NCBI GenBank assembly: GCA_947069175.1
Contig: CAMTDV010000030.1
Coordinates: forward strand, 99,658,411-99,722,410
Length of the DNA stretch: 64,000 bases
Reading direction: 5' to 3'
From: Scalesia atractyloides
Taxonomy: Eukaryota > Streptophyta > Magnoliopsida > Asterales > Asteraceae
Positions 20,961-34,902 of this stretch are shown here, one piece after another (within the stretch, counting starts at the first letter, position 1; each line of letters starts with the position of its first letter). Both the position numbers and the translations under genes were made by a program. Below the pieces are notes generated by a model. It saw nothing but the letters and a program-made list of their open reading frames with translations. It ran no database searches and had not been told where the DNA came from.

Positions 20961-23007
20961 ATAAAGTTAATTTTTCAATATTTTGTGCCTCAAGGTTACC
21001 TATTACGTTTTCCATAAATAAACAAAAAAAAAAACATAACAATAGAAAAGTTATACATCTAAATGAAAAAAAAAACAGATTAAGAAAACGAAGCTATAAC
21101 AAGAATCGTAGTCTTTTTACTTTTATAGTATAATATCATAGATGTAATAAAAATGGTATCCGTAGTGGACACCATAGCCACACCAACTCATCCAAACCTG
21201 GTGTCAAACTCCGTCATGTGGGCGCCAACAAAGGACGCCAAGGCCACTCTTGTCAAGCCCTTAACCGGGGTTAATGGTATTGTGACCCTTGGTGGGTGTG
21301 GTTTCCAAGGGAAGAGTATCCATGGGATACTCCTAACAATAAAAATAAAAATTAATCACTATATGTATACATCCATTTAACCAACTGTTATCACAAAATT
21401 TAATCAAATCTCCCATTTTTTACATTTATTTTTCTTAAGCTTTTGCTCTTCAAACATGAGACTGTGAGACCCAACAAACACGTGGTTCACAAACTTTCGC
21501 TAAAGCGAGCCAAACAACTCATATTTTATGAACCAAAACACCCAAGAAATTGTGTCTCGACCCATACCCCCAATTCAACAACGGACCCCGACACATTGTT
21601 CTTCTCATCTCAATATACACAACCAACGTCTTACACAATCTTCACCCCAAACGACTCCTTAAACACAACCAATCACCTCCAAACGAAAGCACAAAGAAAC
21701 AAAAAACCAACAGATAAACGGCCAAGTGAAAAAAAAGCCCGATGAGAGGGAGGCATAGACTTATCAATTTGAAGGGATTTTAATTTTAGTGTTTTACAAG
21801 TTTAGGTTTGAAAACACGACGACTGCATATTCCACATGCAAGAACATCAAACGGCTTTTAAAAAAAAAATCAATTTACATGGTTCATGTTATGATAAACT
21901 ATTTGTATAAGTTGGTTGATTTTAATATCCTACATTTAACTAGCGTGTGTCTTTATCACCAAATAGTTCTAAACCATTAAATAGCTCTTTCATAAATCTT
22001 TGAGTTTTGATACTTAATTTTATATATTAGTTACATGGTTAGTACCTGTGGTTTACTCATTTTATCATTTTCACTCCTATTTATTGGAAATCACACAGTT
22101 GACACCCACTTTTACAATGGTTTTACCATTAGTACACCAGAGGTTTCTTGACCTCCAATTATTCGTCTTGTCTTGTTTTACAATAACAAAATAGAAGGAA
22201 AAAAAATGTTTTTTTTACAATGGCTTTCAAAACAACCCAAAAAAAAGAAGACTGAAAAACATACAAGAAACCGTAAATAAAATAACCACGAGTCTAGGGC
22301 TTAATTCATGAACAACAAAATCATCACAAAACATAAAGGATGCAATGTTTTGTCAAACAAAAGTTTTGACAAAATAAAACCAAATTGCAATTATAAAATA
22401 AATCTTGTTCTATATGCTCGCATAAGTATATCTAATACCAATGTTGGGTCTCCTACACGCATTTTTATAAAAAAAAACTTATCGCAGCGAAAGCATGTAT
22501 ATGAGTCGATCCAAACCAAACTTTGGATCCCCCCTAGGAGTTTAGATGTAAATAAATTGAAACGAAACAAAACAAACCATATGGTGTTTTAGTATTACAT
22601 AAGGTAACCAAGTTTTGATAGACCATTAATTATAAAATATCTCGATTCAACAACTTTGGACGCTAGATCCGGAACACACGAAACTTCACCACACGAAAAG
22701 TTGGAATAAAACGGTTTCCACACAAACCAGCGGTGCGGTAACCGGTAGCGCCAGATGAAGCGGCTTCGATGGTTGTGACCGGTGGCTTGGTCTCCGGTGC
22801 TGGACGATGGCGCTAGTCAGTGACCCTTAGGAGGCAGCCGATGGTGATGTTTTCAACGGTGGAGGCCAACGAAGATGGTGAATCTGGCGGCTATTTTAAA
22901 AACTTGGGCGAGAATCTTATTCTAAATCTTATTCCACTGACGGATTACCGAGGGTTAATCCAAAATCTTATTCTTAGTTTCATTGGTGATGACCAAATTT
23001 GGATTGA
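20961..23007. other. Intergenic DNA between SCPL A and B, no gene seen
   Basis: AT-rich with short frames only. 21150-21345 is GC-richer with GGTATCC/GGATACTCC near its ends and could be a Tourist-like MITE, but no clear target duplication supports it. 22680-22900 is GC-rich without a recognised product. Confidence 0.4.
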
Positions 23008-23081
23008 CCTAAGTCAAGGGGCCTCTAAAATCTCACCTTCTAGGCCTAAGTCAAGGGGCCTCTAAAATCTCACCTTCTAGG
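23008..23081. repeat. Perfect 37-bp tandem duplication
   Basis: The unit begins CCTAAGTCAAGGGGCC and ends CACCTTCTAGG. Two head-to-tail copies lie at 23008-23044 and 23045-23081. Confidence 0.9.
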
Positions 23082-23105
23082 GTTTTTGTTTTTGTCATTG
23101 ATTAC

Positions 23106-23267
23106 CGGTGGCGGACCCATGAATTATTTTCTGGAGGTGCGAAGAAGGGGTTTAACCAAATTTTCAAATGGTGCGGTTAGGATTTTTACCGATAAAGTAC
23201 ACTACAATTTTCTTTTCAAGGAGGGCGCCCGCCCGCCCGCCCACCCCTGCTCCTAGGTTCGCCCCTG
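23106..23267. mobile_element. hAT-type MITE (162 bp) with 8-bp TSD
   Basis: Flanked by TTGATTAC at 23098-23105 and 23268-23275. The right end GGTTCGCCCCTG reads CAGGGGCGAACC in reverse complement, and the left end is CGGTGGCGGACCC, as in hAT termini. A truncated relative sharing AGGTGCGGTCGGGATTTT lies at about 27260-27390. Confidence 0.8.
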
Positions 23268-23275
23268 TTGATTAC

Positions 23276-24541
23276 CAATGTTATTTTACATGTTCTGTTT
23301 TATGGATTTTTGTGGGATCCATTGGTTCCTCCGCCAGTGATACTCCTTTTATATAGTAATTTAATTTTTTTAAACTTACCACTCTTATGTGAAAACAATA
23401 AGTTCATGACACATGCTTTCTGAAATATTTTATAGTAGAAGGCACCGTATTGATACATGCCAGATATCGGGAAATATCAGACGTCAACATTGATAAGGAG
23501 CTCAGGTGCAAAGGATTTAAACTAAGCATTGTTGGCGTTAACATGAATAAAGTTGGACCCTTTAAATTTTCCTCATACGTTGATTTTTGTGACCGGATCT
23601 TTAATTAGTTCTATTTAAACAAGTTATCATTTTGATTCTAATTATGATGTAGATCAATCTTTCGTCTTCTTCTGTAGTCTTCTTTATTCTCTAAGTTTTT
23701 GAGTTGTATGTGTGATCTATCACACACAGAGAGAAAATAGTTCTATCACATTGGTGAAGTTATTGTGTTTGATTGTATTCTAAATGCGGATCATTTTAGT
23801 TTGTTTGTTCACATTTGTATAAAAGTTGTTTGTCTTTTCCGTGCAATCCTTTGTTTTCGTATTTTTAATATAAGTGTATGAATCAATCCTTGGATATAGT
23901 ACGTATTGGTGATTCTAGGTATTAGATTGACGGACATGCATGGAGAACTTTTATTAATTGTTGTAGTTTTTTAGGAGTATTACTCTATATGGTACAACTT
24001 GTCTCATCATATATGTTTGATTCTTATCATTGTTAACATATATGGTCTGCTTCATTAACCTATTTTAGTTATCCATCATCATTAGTAGCTTAGTCGTGCT
24101 AGACAACCATGTTCAATAATTGATATGAGGAACTATTTAATTATGTCTTTTGGATATTTGGATGCTTTTGGTGTGTTAGACAACCACGTTCAATGATTTT
24201 AAAAGTGTGTTTTAGTATCTGATTTCTAATTATAGTGACACATGAGTCCATCCGGATTGGTCGGGGTGTATTGCAATTCGATCTACGAGTATAGAAACAT
24301 GAAGTGCAAACATGCAAACCTTTCATTCTTCTATGAGTTTTCTTTAGAATTGGGTAAGATTCATTTTTATTTTTTAAACTTTGGGTTTGAATCATATCAA
24401 AGCAATCATCAGTCAACGTATTCAAAGTCCACAAAATGATTGTTCACAATACATTATATATCTTATAACATCACAAGAGTTTAAATAGTCGTGATATATC
24501 ACCACAACAATCTCCATTTAAACTTCAATACAACAAGTTCA
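23276..24541. other. Intergenic DNA, 3' side of SCPL B
   Basis: AT-rich, no gene recognised. The 3' UTR of SCPL B should occupy the right-hand part on the minus strand. Confidence 0.4.
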
Positions 24542-27500
24542 TCAGATTGGTAAGTTTTTACCAGCCAAGAATGATTTGAATAGAAGAAACCCTCTTTCAG
24601 GTTGAAACAAAGGGACTTCATGACCAGCTCCCCTAACCGTTGCAAACGTTAGCCCATCATACACTTCAGTCCATCCTCCGACCTGTTTATAAAATAATGT
24701 AAACCCCGTGAGGTGTTATAAATTATTTATAGGCGTAAAATGAACATCTCACATTAAAAACCTCATCAAACCATATCTTTTAACTACAGAAAAAATATAT
24801 CAATAAACCCTAACTATTATATATTTTTAGTGCTTTTAACAACATTACATAGATACACCATATAGTTGTAGGGATGAAGAGTCAAAAAAATTTAACAATA
24901 AACCCTAATTATTATATAGTTTTAGTACTTTTATTATTAACAACATTATATACATTTCCCACATAGTTATAGGGATGAAAAAAAAAACCCGAGTCTGATA
25001 CGTATACCCAAAACATATGGGATGGGTATACCCAAAACTTGACGGGTATGGTTTAGAAAATTTTGCGGGTATGAGATTAGGTGATACCCGGCACGATGAC
25101 CCGAAATCACATACCCATTTACACGAACTATATATCCGAATCATATACATACCCAATATTTTGTTATTTATAATTTTATATTCCCTTAACCTTGTCTATT
25201 AGTGCTTTGTTTTAGTAGGTTAATTATGTGAAAAAAGTTATGTAATATTATTTATATTTTGTAGGTTGTAAAGTATTCACATAAAACCATATAAAAATTA
25301 TAATGTTATTATTTATTTATGATAAAAACTTATATTTATGTAATGCATCATATTTTAATTTATAATAGTTATATAAATAAAAATTATACATTAACGATTA
25401 TACCTGATGCCTGTAGGTTTGCTCGATACCCGACGGGTAATTACCTAACAAATACCCGACGGGTATTGAGCCAGATATAGGACACGATTTTACAATCGGA
25501 TATTAGTATGAGATTAGCAATACCCGGGCAGAACCAGGCCCATTGCCATACCTATATACTTGTGTTTAGGTTAAGAGAAGAACAAAACTTTATATCAAAT
25601 ATCATATTGGGTACGTACCTGGTCATTCACGAACCATGGATACCACTTGGTCATAACCGTCAAATTGAGATGGCTTAACCATAATCTTGTTGAAGTAACT
25701 GGCACATTCGCATCTGTATCACCACTATGTATCAAAATACAAATTAGAATTAGTCAACTTAGGGGTGTTTTGATGTTCTTTTTGAAACATTAATTTCAAG
25801 ATGATTGAGCAATTTACCTATACACCCATATTCTATAACCAGCCCCCATTAGTTCCTTGTATGTTGGTAGCATCGAAAACTCAGAATCCTTCCAGTTTTC
25901 CACTATTTCAAGTCTGCAAAAACAATCAACAACCAAAATATTTAATTACAAGGAGTTGTTCCAATAGTTAACATATTATTATCTTGCCAAGCTTGTCACG
26001 GAAAACATGACAGAAAAATCTCAAACTTAAAAAGGTATAACTTGGGCTATGAGTAGAGTTACGGGGTCCATAAACAAGTGAAAAGGTCTTGACGAGCCCG
26101 ACCCATATGGTAAACCACTATGGCTAATTGTTGGACCCAAACCCTATCAATTAGGGCTCTGATTTCATCACCCAACATCTTTCTCCAATTTTAGCAAAAT
26201 TTTTATATTTTTTTCTTTTTAGGTGTAAAACGTGTAAATCATTGATTGTCTTAATCTACGCGTTTATTTATTTATTTTAGAACGACGACTTTCTTGTATT
26301 AGGTTAGCACACTCCCCAAACTGGAGACCCCCGTTGCCCCACTCCGGCCAGACTATGTTGTCTTAACCGAGCTCACGCTGTCTTCAGAGTTTGGCTTGGG
26401 CGTTCCCCGGGAAACCATACCACCAACTGCCATTGTGCCACCACAAGAGCTAAACACTCTCTGGCATAACACACGGTGGGACAAAAACCCTGGTGCGCTC
26501 AGGACAGAACGGCACCTCTGCAAAGAGGCTAGGCTCTATCCGTCATTGTCTAATCCACCAAAGTGACATAAGTAGGGATTGAACTTGGGTATCCATCGGA
26601 GAATACGACTAGGCCACAAGTGGTGCGTTTATTTATGTTTTGAATTTCAACATTATGTGAGAGTTTGTAAATTTGACAATACCTGCCAAATTTAGTATTC
26701 CCTGTAATTTGTGTATTCAGTTTTATATCAATTTCTTTTGATCATTCAACATGCATGCATGCATCAATCATCACATTTCTAATTTTTTGTATGATCACAT
26801 TACCTGCAAGCAGTGAACTGATATGGAATCTTTGTGTAATTTGCATGCAGCGCATGTTGTACATCGGGCCGGTTATAGTACTTCTCAGCTCTCATCTCAA
26901 CGCATGGATCATAGCCTGAAACGCGTTGTAGACGCACCAGACTGTTCTTGAGCCTGCTTGATGTAAAACTACCGGATGGATTGTTACATGTTGGCGTGTA
27001 AATACTGTACTCATCGATGCCTCCATACTCATAACGCCATGCATAAAGTAATGCACTATTGCATTTTTGGGTTTGTTTTTGTGTTGCGAAATTGCAAGAA
27101 CTCTTAATCCATTTGTAGGTTGCGTCTGATATGAGCGAATGAGTCCACAAATATTCTACTCTTCCAATGTTATCATACTTGTTATCTGTCACAGCATTCC
27201 CTACCTGCATCAAGAAATTGTACATTTGTAGGTTATTGTTTCTTGGTTAAGCACGCTTTCTGATGAACGAGGGGTTTAGCCAAATTTTCAAGAGGTGCGG
27301 TCGGGATTTTGCCATATAACATACACTATTTTTTTTCCCTAGTGGTGCGCCCGCCTATCCACCTGTCTACCTAGGTCTGCCCCTGGTAACGTACAACCCA
27401 CTGATGCATTATTTGGCGGGTCGGGTTGGTGGGAATGTTGTTAAGAATGTAACTTACCATGAACCCTTTTAGATTGATGATTGGATCCTGATGATTCTTG

Positions 27501-30500
27501 TTGTAATTATGGATTTTCTTGGTTAATTGAGGAATGTAATGACCTATATCAAATGATAGAGATGATAGAAAAATAGAATATAGTAAAAGAAAAAAAATAG
27601 ATTTTGATAATCCGGTTTTGGGTTAAGGTGTTTTTTTTTAAATCCAATTATATTAGGTTAAACAAAATTTTATCACTTAAATTAATTTGTGAATAAGATT
27701 AAACAAAATTATAACAAAATTATAACAAAAATTTTCAATCACATTACAAATTATTTATAAAAAAATTAATTTTAAAAAGTTTGGCTTTGATGTACATTCG
27801 ATTCGTTTAATATTTTTATTACTACACACATAACCATAGTTAACCATAAAATTATCAAAAATAGCACAATCAAGTCATCGGTTTCAAAATCGGTTCAGTT
27901 TGATTTTTCTTCTTACCCCGGACGGTTATTAACACATATAACCATAGTTAACTACATAAATCTACTATAAAAATAGAGTTAATGCCATTTTAGTCTCTTT
28001 AGTTTGTCCAATTATGCAAGTTTAGACCAAATTTCAAATTTGTATCATTTCCGTCCCTGACATTCTTGAAACATGTCAGTTTCATCCAAAAAAAAGCATG
28101 AGTGAACTGCCATTTTCGTCCCTTTGGTTTGTCCAATTATTCGATTCAACCTTAGTTTTTTATGGAACTGACATGTTTCAAGAATATCAAGAATGGAAAT
28201 GGTAAATGACATAATTGAACAAACCACATGGACGAAAATGACACTTAACTCTAAAAAATAGCACAATTGTGTCATCGGTTTCAAAATCTATTAGGTTTGA
28301 TTTTTTTTCTCAACCCAGGCGGTAAATTGGTAAAAATTTAAAAATGATTACCCGCATAACTCTCTCCACATATGTAGAACTCTCTGTACTTGTATTGTGG
28401 AAATCTTGACATCCATCTTAGGAGGAATATTAATGCATCACTAGCTGCATCAATCATCATGAAACACAATAATAAACTGTACATTAGGCATCTTAATTAA
28501 TTGTATAGTTATCAACCTTTGTGACTAGTAAAATACGAAAAATCAAAGATTAACCCCTTGTTGAGACCACCATTAGTTCTATCCCCCACGGATTAGAACG
28601 GGTGTTTCTTGAAAACACCATTGTAGCTAGTATATTTTTGGTTATGTATGTAAATACACGCGACTAAATATATTTTACTTATATTTAAATTAATAGAAAC
28701 CTACCCGTCCTCTTGTCCCCCAACTCTTTGAGGTCGGAGCTTGTATTAGTGTATGAGAAACCAACCCCAACCGGAGATTCGAGAAATAGAATGTTTGCCT
28801 CTGTATTATATATCATATAAACTAGGATTAATACTATTTAAGAAATCTCATTATTATTAATTAGAAATTAGAAATATATAGTTTAAAGATGTAATTAAAT
28901 TAAAAGTTGATAAACCTTTGTTCCAAGAATATTTATTGAGATAGAGGAAAGATGCATTCTTGTTAATTCTGAATGGTCCAATTTCTTCTGATGCACCATA
29001 TGCTATTGATGAGCAACCCGGTCCTGCATATAAATACCAAGTATATGAGTTTAGTATGTTCACATTGCATATTTTAAAAATATTAAATAAAAAACTATTG
29101 GTATATGAAATTACACGATTACATACTAACGTGAGTATAATCAAAGTTACATATATAAGGCACCGGGACCAGATCACATGAGCCAGTTTTTAGAGTCACT
29201 CTTATAGCATTGAAAATGACAAGCCTAAAATGCATTTAGGCACCTCTCTCTCATCTTCTCCCTCTATCCTCCACAATACTTGCCGTCGATCAAATCCTCC
29301 CTCTATCCTTCACGTGAGCTAAAAAACCCCAAAAACGAGTGTTTTGGATGCTCTTATAACTAAACATGCGATAACTATTTAAGAAATTATAATCCTACAT
29401 TGTAGAGTGGAGAGGAGGGTACATGTTGGAACATAGTGAAAAATATTTTCTCCACTTAGTGAAAATTATGATTTTTCACTAACTTTGAGCACAGATATGT
29501 ATATATACAATGATTAAATAATAGGTTTGTAGAGCTTTGAAATGACCTAAGTCATTTCTAAAATGAAGTTGATGAGTTAGATACCGATGCTAAACTGGTG
29601 TATTTGAACGAAAAAAACTATGAGAAAATGGATGGGAACTTGATCCATATAGAACGGAGAACCCTACAAGGGTATATAAGTGAATTTTTTCTCTTGAATA
29701 TTACTTCCCTAGCAATAAGAGATGGGGGAGACCTTAAAAGTGCGAAGCACTCTCACAGAGTCACACTCACACACACATCACTTGAAACCCACCTTTATGT
29801 TAGATCAATGGAAAAGCATCAACAACAGCAGCGGTAACTTGTTGTTGACTGCTGATCTAGGTAGTAATCAAGTTACTACTGATGGTGTCAACATGAATTC
29901 TTGTTGATGCAGTTGTTTCCGATGGGGTAAGCTTACTTAATATTGTTGACGCACTTGTTGCATATGTAGTTAGCGTCAATGAGTCAAGTTGTTACCTATG
30001 GTTCCTACTGATGGGTAACTTGTTGCAGATTATAGTTCATGTAATTATGTCAACAACAACTATAGAGCAACGTGGTTGTTATTGCTTTTCTTTTATGAGC
30101 AGTTGAAATTGAAGATCCTATGGTTTCAATCATATCTTACCATTTCTCCTTTGTTTTGACTATAAAAGTAAGGTAGTTACCTTAGTTAAGAACCACCCTT
30201 GTGCCTTCTAAAAATTCATAGTAAAAAACACACCTTCAGCAACACTTTCGAATACACAACAAATATACATATTCAGATGTTTAAAAGTTCGTTCTTGCTA
30301 GTCGTTTGAGGAGTGATTTCAGACGCAAGTGACCAAGTGTCTTCACTGAAGTACACACGGTACTTGAGGCACACTGGAACCAAACTCGTGTGCCACTAGT
30401 CAACCCAGATCTACCGTTTAAGCATTCCAAGAGTACTTCAGGCACACTTGAGCCGAACTCGTCTGTAGGTGAATTGAATGTTCGTTCCTATTTAGACCTA

Positions 30501-33500
30501 AATGACAACACCGATGATCTTGAGTTTGAGGAATCGTAAGGGTTGCAACGCTCGCCCAGAAGAGATAAAAGCAAGGTAGCTGCAAGAGCAAGAGCACGAG
30601 ACAAATCTTTGTCTACAACAACAACAAATACCGAGGGTGCATCATACTTCTTCAAATTAGACGAGAAACTTGCTCGAATTCTCTCTCGATTAAGGAATAA
30701 GAGCACAAGTTACAAATAGATAGGCAAAGGGTTGTCGATCTTAAGTTCCTCCAGAAGCCCAAACCCGCCAATCTCAAACCCTCCAATCTATCTGAGGGAG
30801 ACCATCTAGTTGTCGAAGCTGAGAAACAACATATTCGATCTAAATATCTCAACTAGGAGTAGTTATTTATGTTTTTTAGTTTAAATTTTATGTTTTTTTA
30901 ATTAGTTTAAATGGTATTTTATTTTTTAATTAGGTTAGATGTTACACAAAAAAAAACTAAAAAAAAAACAAAAAAATGATTGAGTAATGATTGGGGGACT
31001 TTATTTCATTGCTTGGGTGTTATTGGAAGGAGGCAATTGTAACGCCTCGTGTTTCCATTTTTAGAAAGTTCACGTTCGCTTTCTATTTCTAGAATCCTTA
31101 CAATCGTACTACCATCTTCATTATCACAAATCGAAGCGTTAACCTTAATGAAATTCGTACTTTATACCTACTTGTTATACACACATACAATCATTAAATA
31201 CGTGTTTTCATCCAAACCGACGCTTGTTATATATACAAGTACTCGTACGTTACAACTTTATACTTTGAAAAATGGCTAAAATACGTGAAAACAGCCCCAA
31301 ACCAACCCACTCGTGCGAGTTGAACCCGTTTCGCACGAAGTGTGCCCACTTCATACGAAGTGATGTATGCTTCGCACGAAGTGAGCACACTTCGCACGAA
31401 GCGGAGCTGGCAGTAACTTTTCCTATAAATAAGTGCACATTTCACAACTTTAATCTTTTCGAATCTTCTCAGTTCCACTCTCAAACTCACGAATTCTTAG
31501 CAGATTGATCTCAGATTGTTCTAAGTGAGTTTAACTCACTATTACCTTGTGCTTTTATAATTCTTCATCTACTTTTCTTTGTACTAAGTGTGTAAGCTAG
31601 ACCAAGTTCAACTTGTGTTTCAGCTGATGTGAGAACATTGGAAGCTTGGGCTATCCGAATTAAGTTCTACCACCACTTGTACATGTTTTTTATGTCGTAT
31701 TTATTTCTGTACATTCATGACCAACCGGGTTTATCAACTTGTTGATAAACTTTGAGCTTTGGTGTTGATGCATATGTCTGTTGCATACGTCATCGTATTA
31801 CGTAGAGTATGTGTTTGAGAGTGAAAAGTTAACTTTATGTATGATATAAGACAAGTTCGCCCGAACTTGTAAGGTGAATGATCAAGTTCGCCCGAACTTG
31901 TCCGCCCGAACTTGACCATGGCACCTTTAGAGCGAACTTGTCACACTATAAATATGTGTGTTGAGCTCTCATTTGTAAGAATCAGAGATTTTGTCAACTG
32001 GACGACGAAGCTTTGTCCAAGTGTTTCCAGGATCTGTAACGTCTACACATTAATGAAACAGTGATTAAACAGTAACAAACTTGTCTACAATGTCGCCTAT
32101 GCAAACGGATTCCTTACGTTTACCTTAGGTTTGCCAAATTAGTGCCAGAACGATCCGTACAACGAAACTTCAATTGGTATTAGAGCAGGATTGGCCTAAT
32201 TTGAAGACATTGGACATAGAACTTCACATCTTCTACTCATTTCTTTCATTTTAAACTTTTCTTGGACATTACACGGACAAAATAGACTGATTTTCAAGTA
32301 TAATACGTAAAATCCATAATAGTAAAACCCTTAAAAAGATCAGAGCTTAAAATATACGAATTCATGTCGAAAATTTGAAAAAACCATGTTTGAAAACACA
32401 TGTTCGCTCGAACTTATCATCAAGTTCGCTCGAACTTGAATAAAAATTCACTTTTTGAGTGATTTTTCATCAAATTCGCCCGAACTTGATTGATTTTTCA
32501 GTGATTTTACATAAGTCCGCTCGAACTTGCTTAACATTTCTTCAAGTTTCATCAAGTTCGCCCGAACTTGATCAAACTTTGTTGAAAGTTTATTACAAGT
32601 TCGCCCGAACTTGTTAAATCTCTTGAAATTCTATACAAGTTCGCCCGAACTTGTTAAGTAGCTGATTTTCACAAGCTGTGACAAGTTCGCCCGAACTTGT
32701 CCAAGGTTTCTATAAAAAACGTCTCGGACATTATATATTGTTAGATTCGTATCGACGAGACAAGTTTAAAGCTCTAATCTGGTAAAAACAGTTTTCCGAG
32801 AAAATTTAAACGTTTTTAGCGAACGGATACGTTAATATTGTCGATTAAGAAGTCAAATTTTACTAAAATTGTATGTTTGCTAATCATTTTTCAAGTGTTT
32901 TTGAACGACAAATAAATTTGGAAAACGAAATGGAGTCCGTGAAGCCGCCAAAGTTGAAGGGTATAAACGAGTATGAAGGCTGGAAAAAAATTCGAGAACT
33001 GGGTACGAGCAAACACCTCTATGGTTGGCTTGTTGTTCAAACTGGATTTAAATGGCCAGTCGATGAACGTGGAGCTGAGCTTTCAGTATCAAAGTTTACA
33101 CCTAAACTGAATGATGCATATGCCCATGAGAAGAAGATGCTAACCTATACAATATTCAACACACGCTCAATCTAGCCTATTCGACAAGTGACGAACACCA
33201 AGTGCATCAACAGTTTCCCCCTTGTCGTTACTGTCGAAGCTTGATCTTAATCTTCAAAAATCTTAGCGGTGTTTGAATATTCTGTAACTTCAATCAAAGT
33301 GTCTATCGATGTCGTAGAAAGCGTCAACAAATTCCCCCTTAATTGATGATCCGGGTTTGCATTATCAACTTTCAATTCCGCTGAAATCTCCATTTCAGAT
33401 CTTTGATTGCAAGGTTTCCGACCTCCTCCGATTTGCTTGACCGACAAATTTTCTCGAATAACCACCAACTTGAAGCTAATCAATGCAGCAGCTTCTCCAT

Positions 33501-34869
33501 TTCGACGATAACCGCATCCGAGTTCAGTTTTTGAATAAGCGTTGAGCATCGAGAGTTTATTCCGCACACTCCTTAAGTATCAAAAACTCAACCGGCAATT
33601 GATAGAAACTTCAAATCACCACATCGGAAAACTTCAAATCAATGAATACCCTTGAAAATCTGAAATCCCGATTTGCGTAATCGCAGTTAAGCACCCTTCA
33701 GAAAGATTTGATCAGCAAATCGGTAATCTGCTCAATCAGCAAATCTTCATCGGAAACAGATAATCTGGTAATGCATCGAATCTGAAAAACATACGTCCGT
33801 GACCAAAATCACATTCTTCCTCTTCAGTCATAATTCCAGATATATAGCTATTTCCGGTAGACCAGCGCCACTTAATCACCAAACATCATCATCCAACGGC
33901 GATTAGTCCAAAGAGAATAATGATTCATCTGCTTGAAGACTAAAAATAATGGCCACCAAAGGCTATAATCAGTTATATCTTGAATAACTTCAGATCTCCT
34001 TGGTAATTTTGAAACCATCCGTCTGCGGAGCTAGTCATTAATTCCTAAGATCATCACCGAACGTTTTGAACGTCCTCGGTTCCTCACTGGTACTAACGAC
34101 TGCTAATCCAGCTAACTGTTCCTTCACCGGAGATCAGGACTCTAACCCTTAAGCACCACTCTGTGTAATGATCTGAAAAATATGAACTTCGTGTGATCTC
34201 CCGATGAATCTCGATCCTCTACATTTCCTGATAATCTGCAATCGGTAACCACCCGGATACTGTTGCAGCAGTCACGAATTTCAAAAATGCCGGAATCTTC
34301 ATATATCGTAAAATTTTTATTCCCCCTCATTTTTGGAAATTCTGACCATACTGAAATTTTCACTGAAATTCCCCCTCAAATCTGGAAATTTCAGTATTCA
34401 TCAAATGCGGATTTAACGTTTAAGCCAATTACTAGTCACGACACCTTAATGATCAACATTCTGCACCGGTATCAATGACTCTCCCATTATCTTCAAAATT
34501 TTGTGACCGTATCACCAAATCTGTACTCTGAAGCTCTAGACGGTGTCCCCGAACATCCCGGTTCGGTCATCGAAAACTCGAAAAAATTTCTATCACCAAA
34601 TTTTTTGAGTAAATTGCACAAAACATCCTTTATGTTTCCTCAAACTTGCAGGTTTCAGCCTTAATGTTTAAAAGTTGCTAAAAACAGCCTTTAAGTTTAT
34701 TTTTGTTACGGGTTCAATCCTTTACAGCTAATCACGTTATTTTCTTCAGTTAAGTTCCCTCACATGCATAACATGCGAGGGTATATTCGTCATTTTGGTT
34801 GATCTGGTTATAAAACACATGAATCTGGTTATCCCTCACATGAATCTGGTTATAAAACACAACCCCCTT

Positions 34870-34902
<33 letters not shown>

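Noticed and set aside
28857..29177. A separate 106-residue protein on the minus strand
   Set aside because: Only 28916-29023 is coding (SCPL B exon 2); both flanks are intron.
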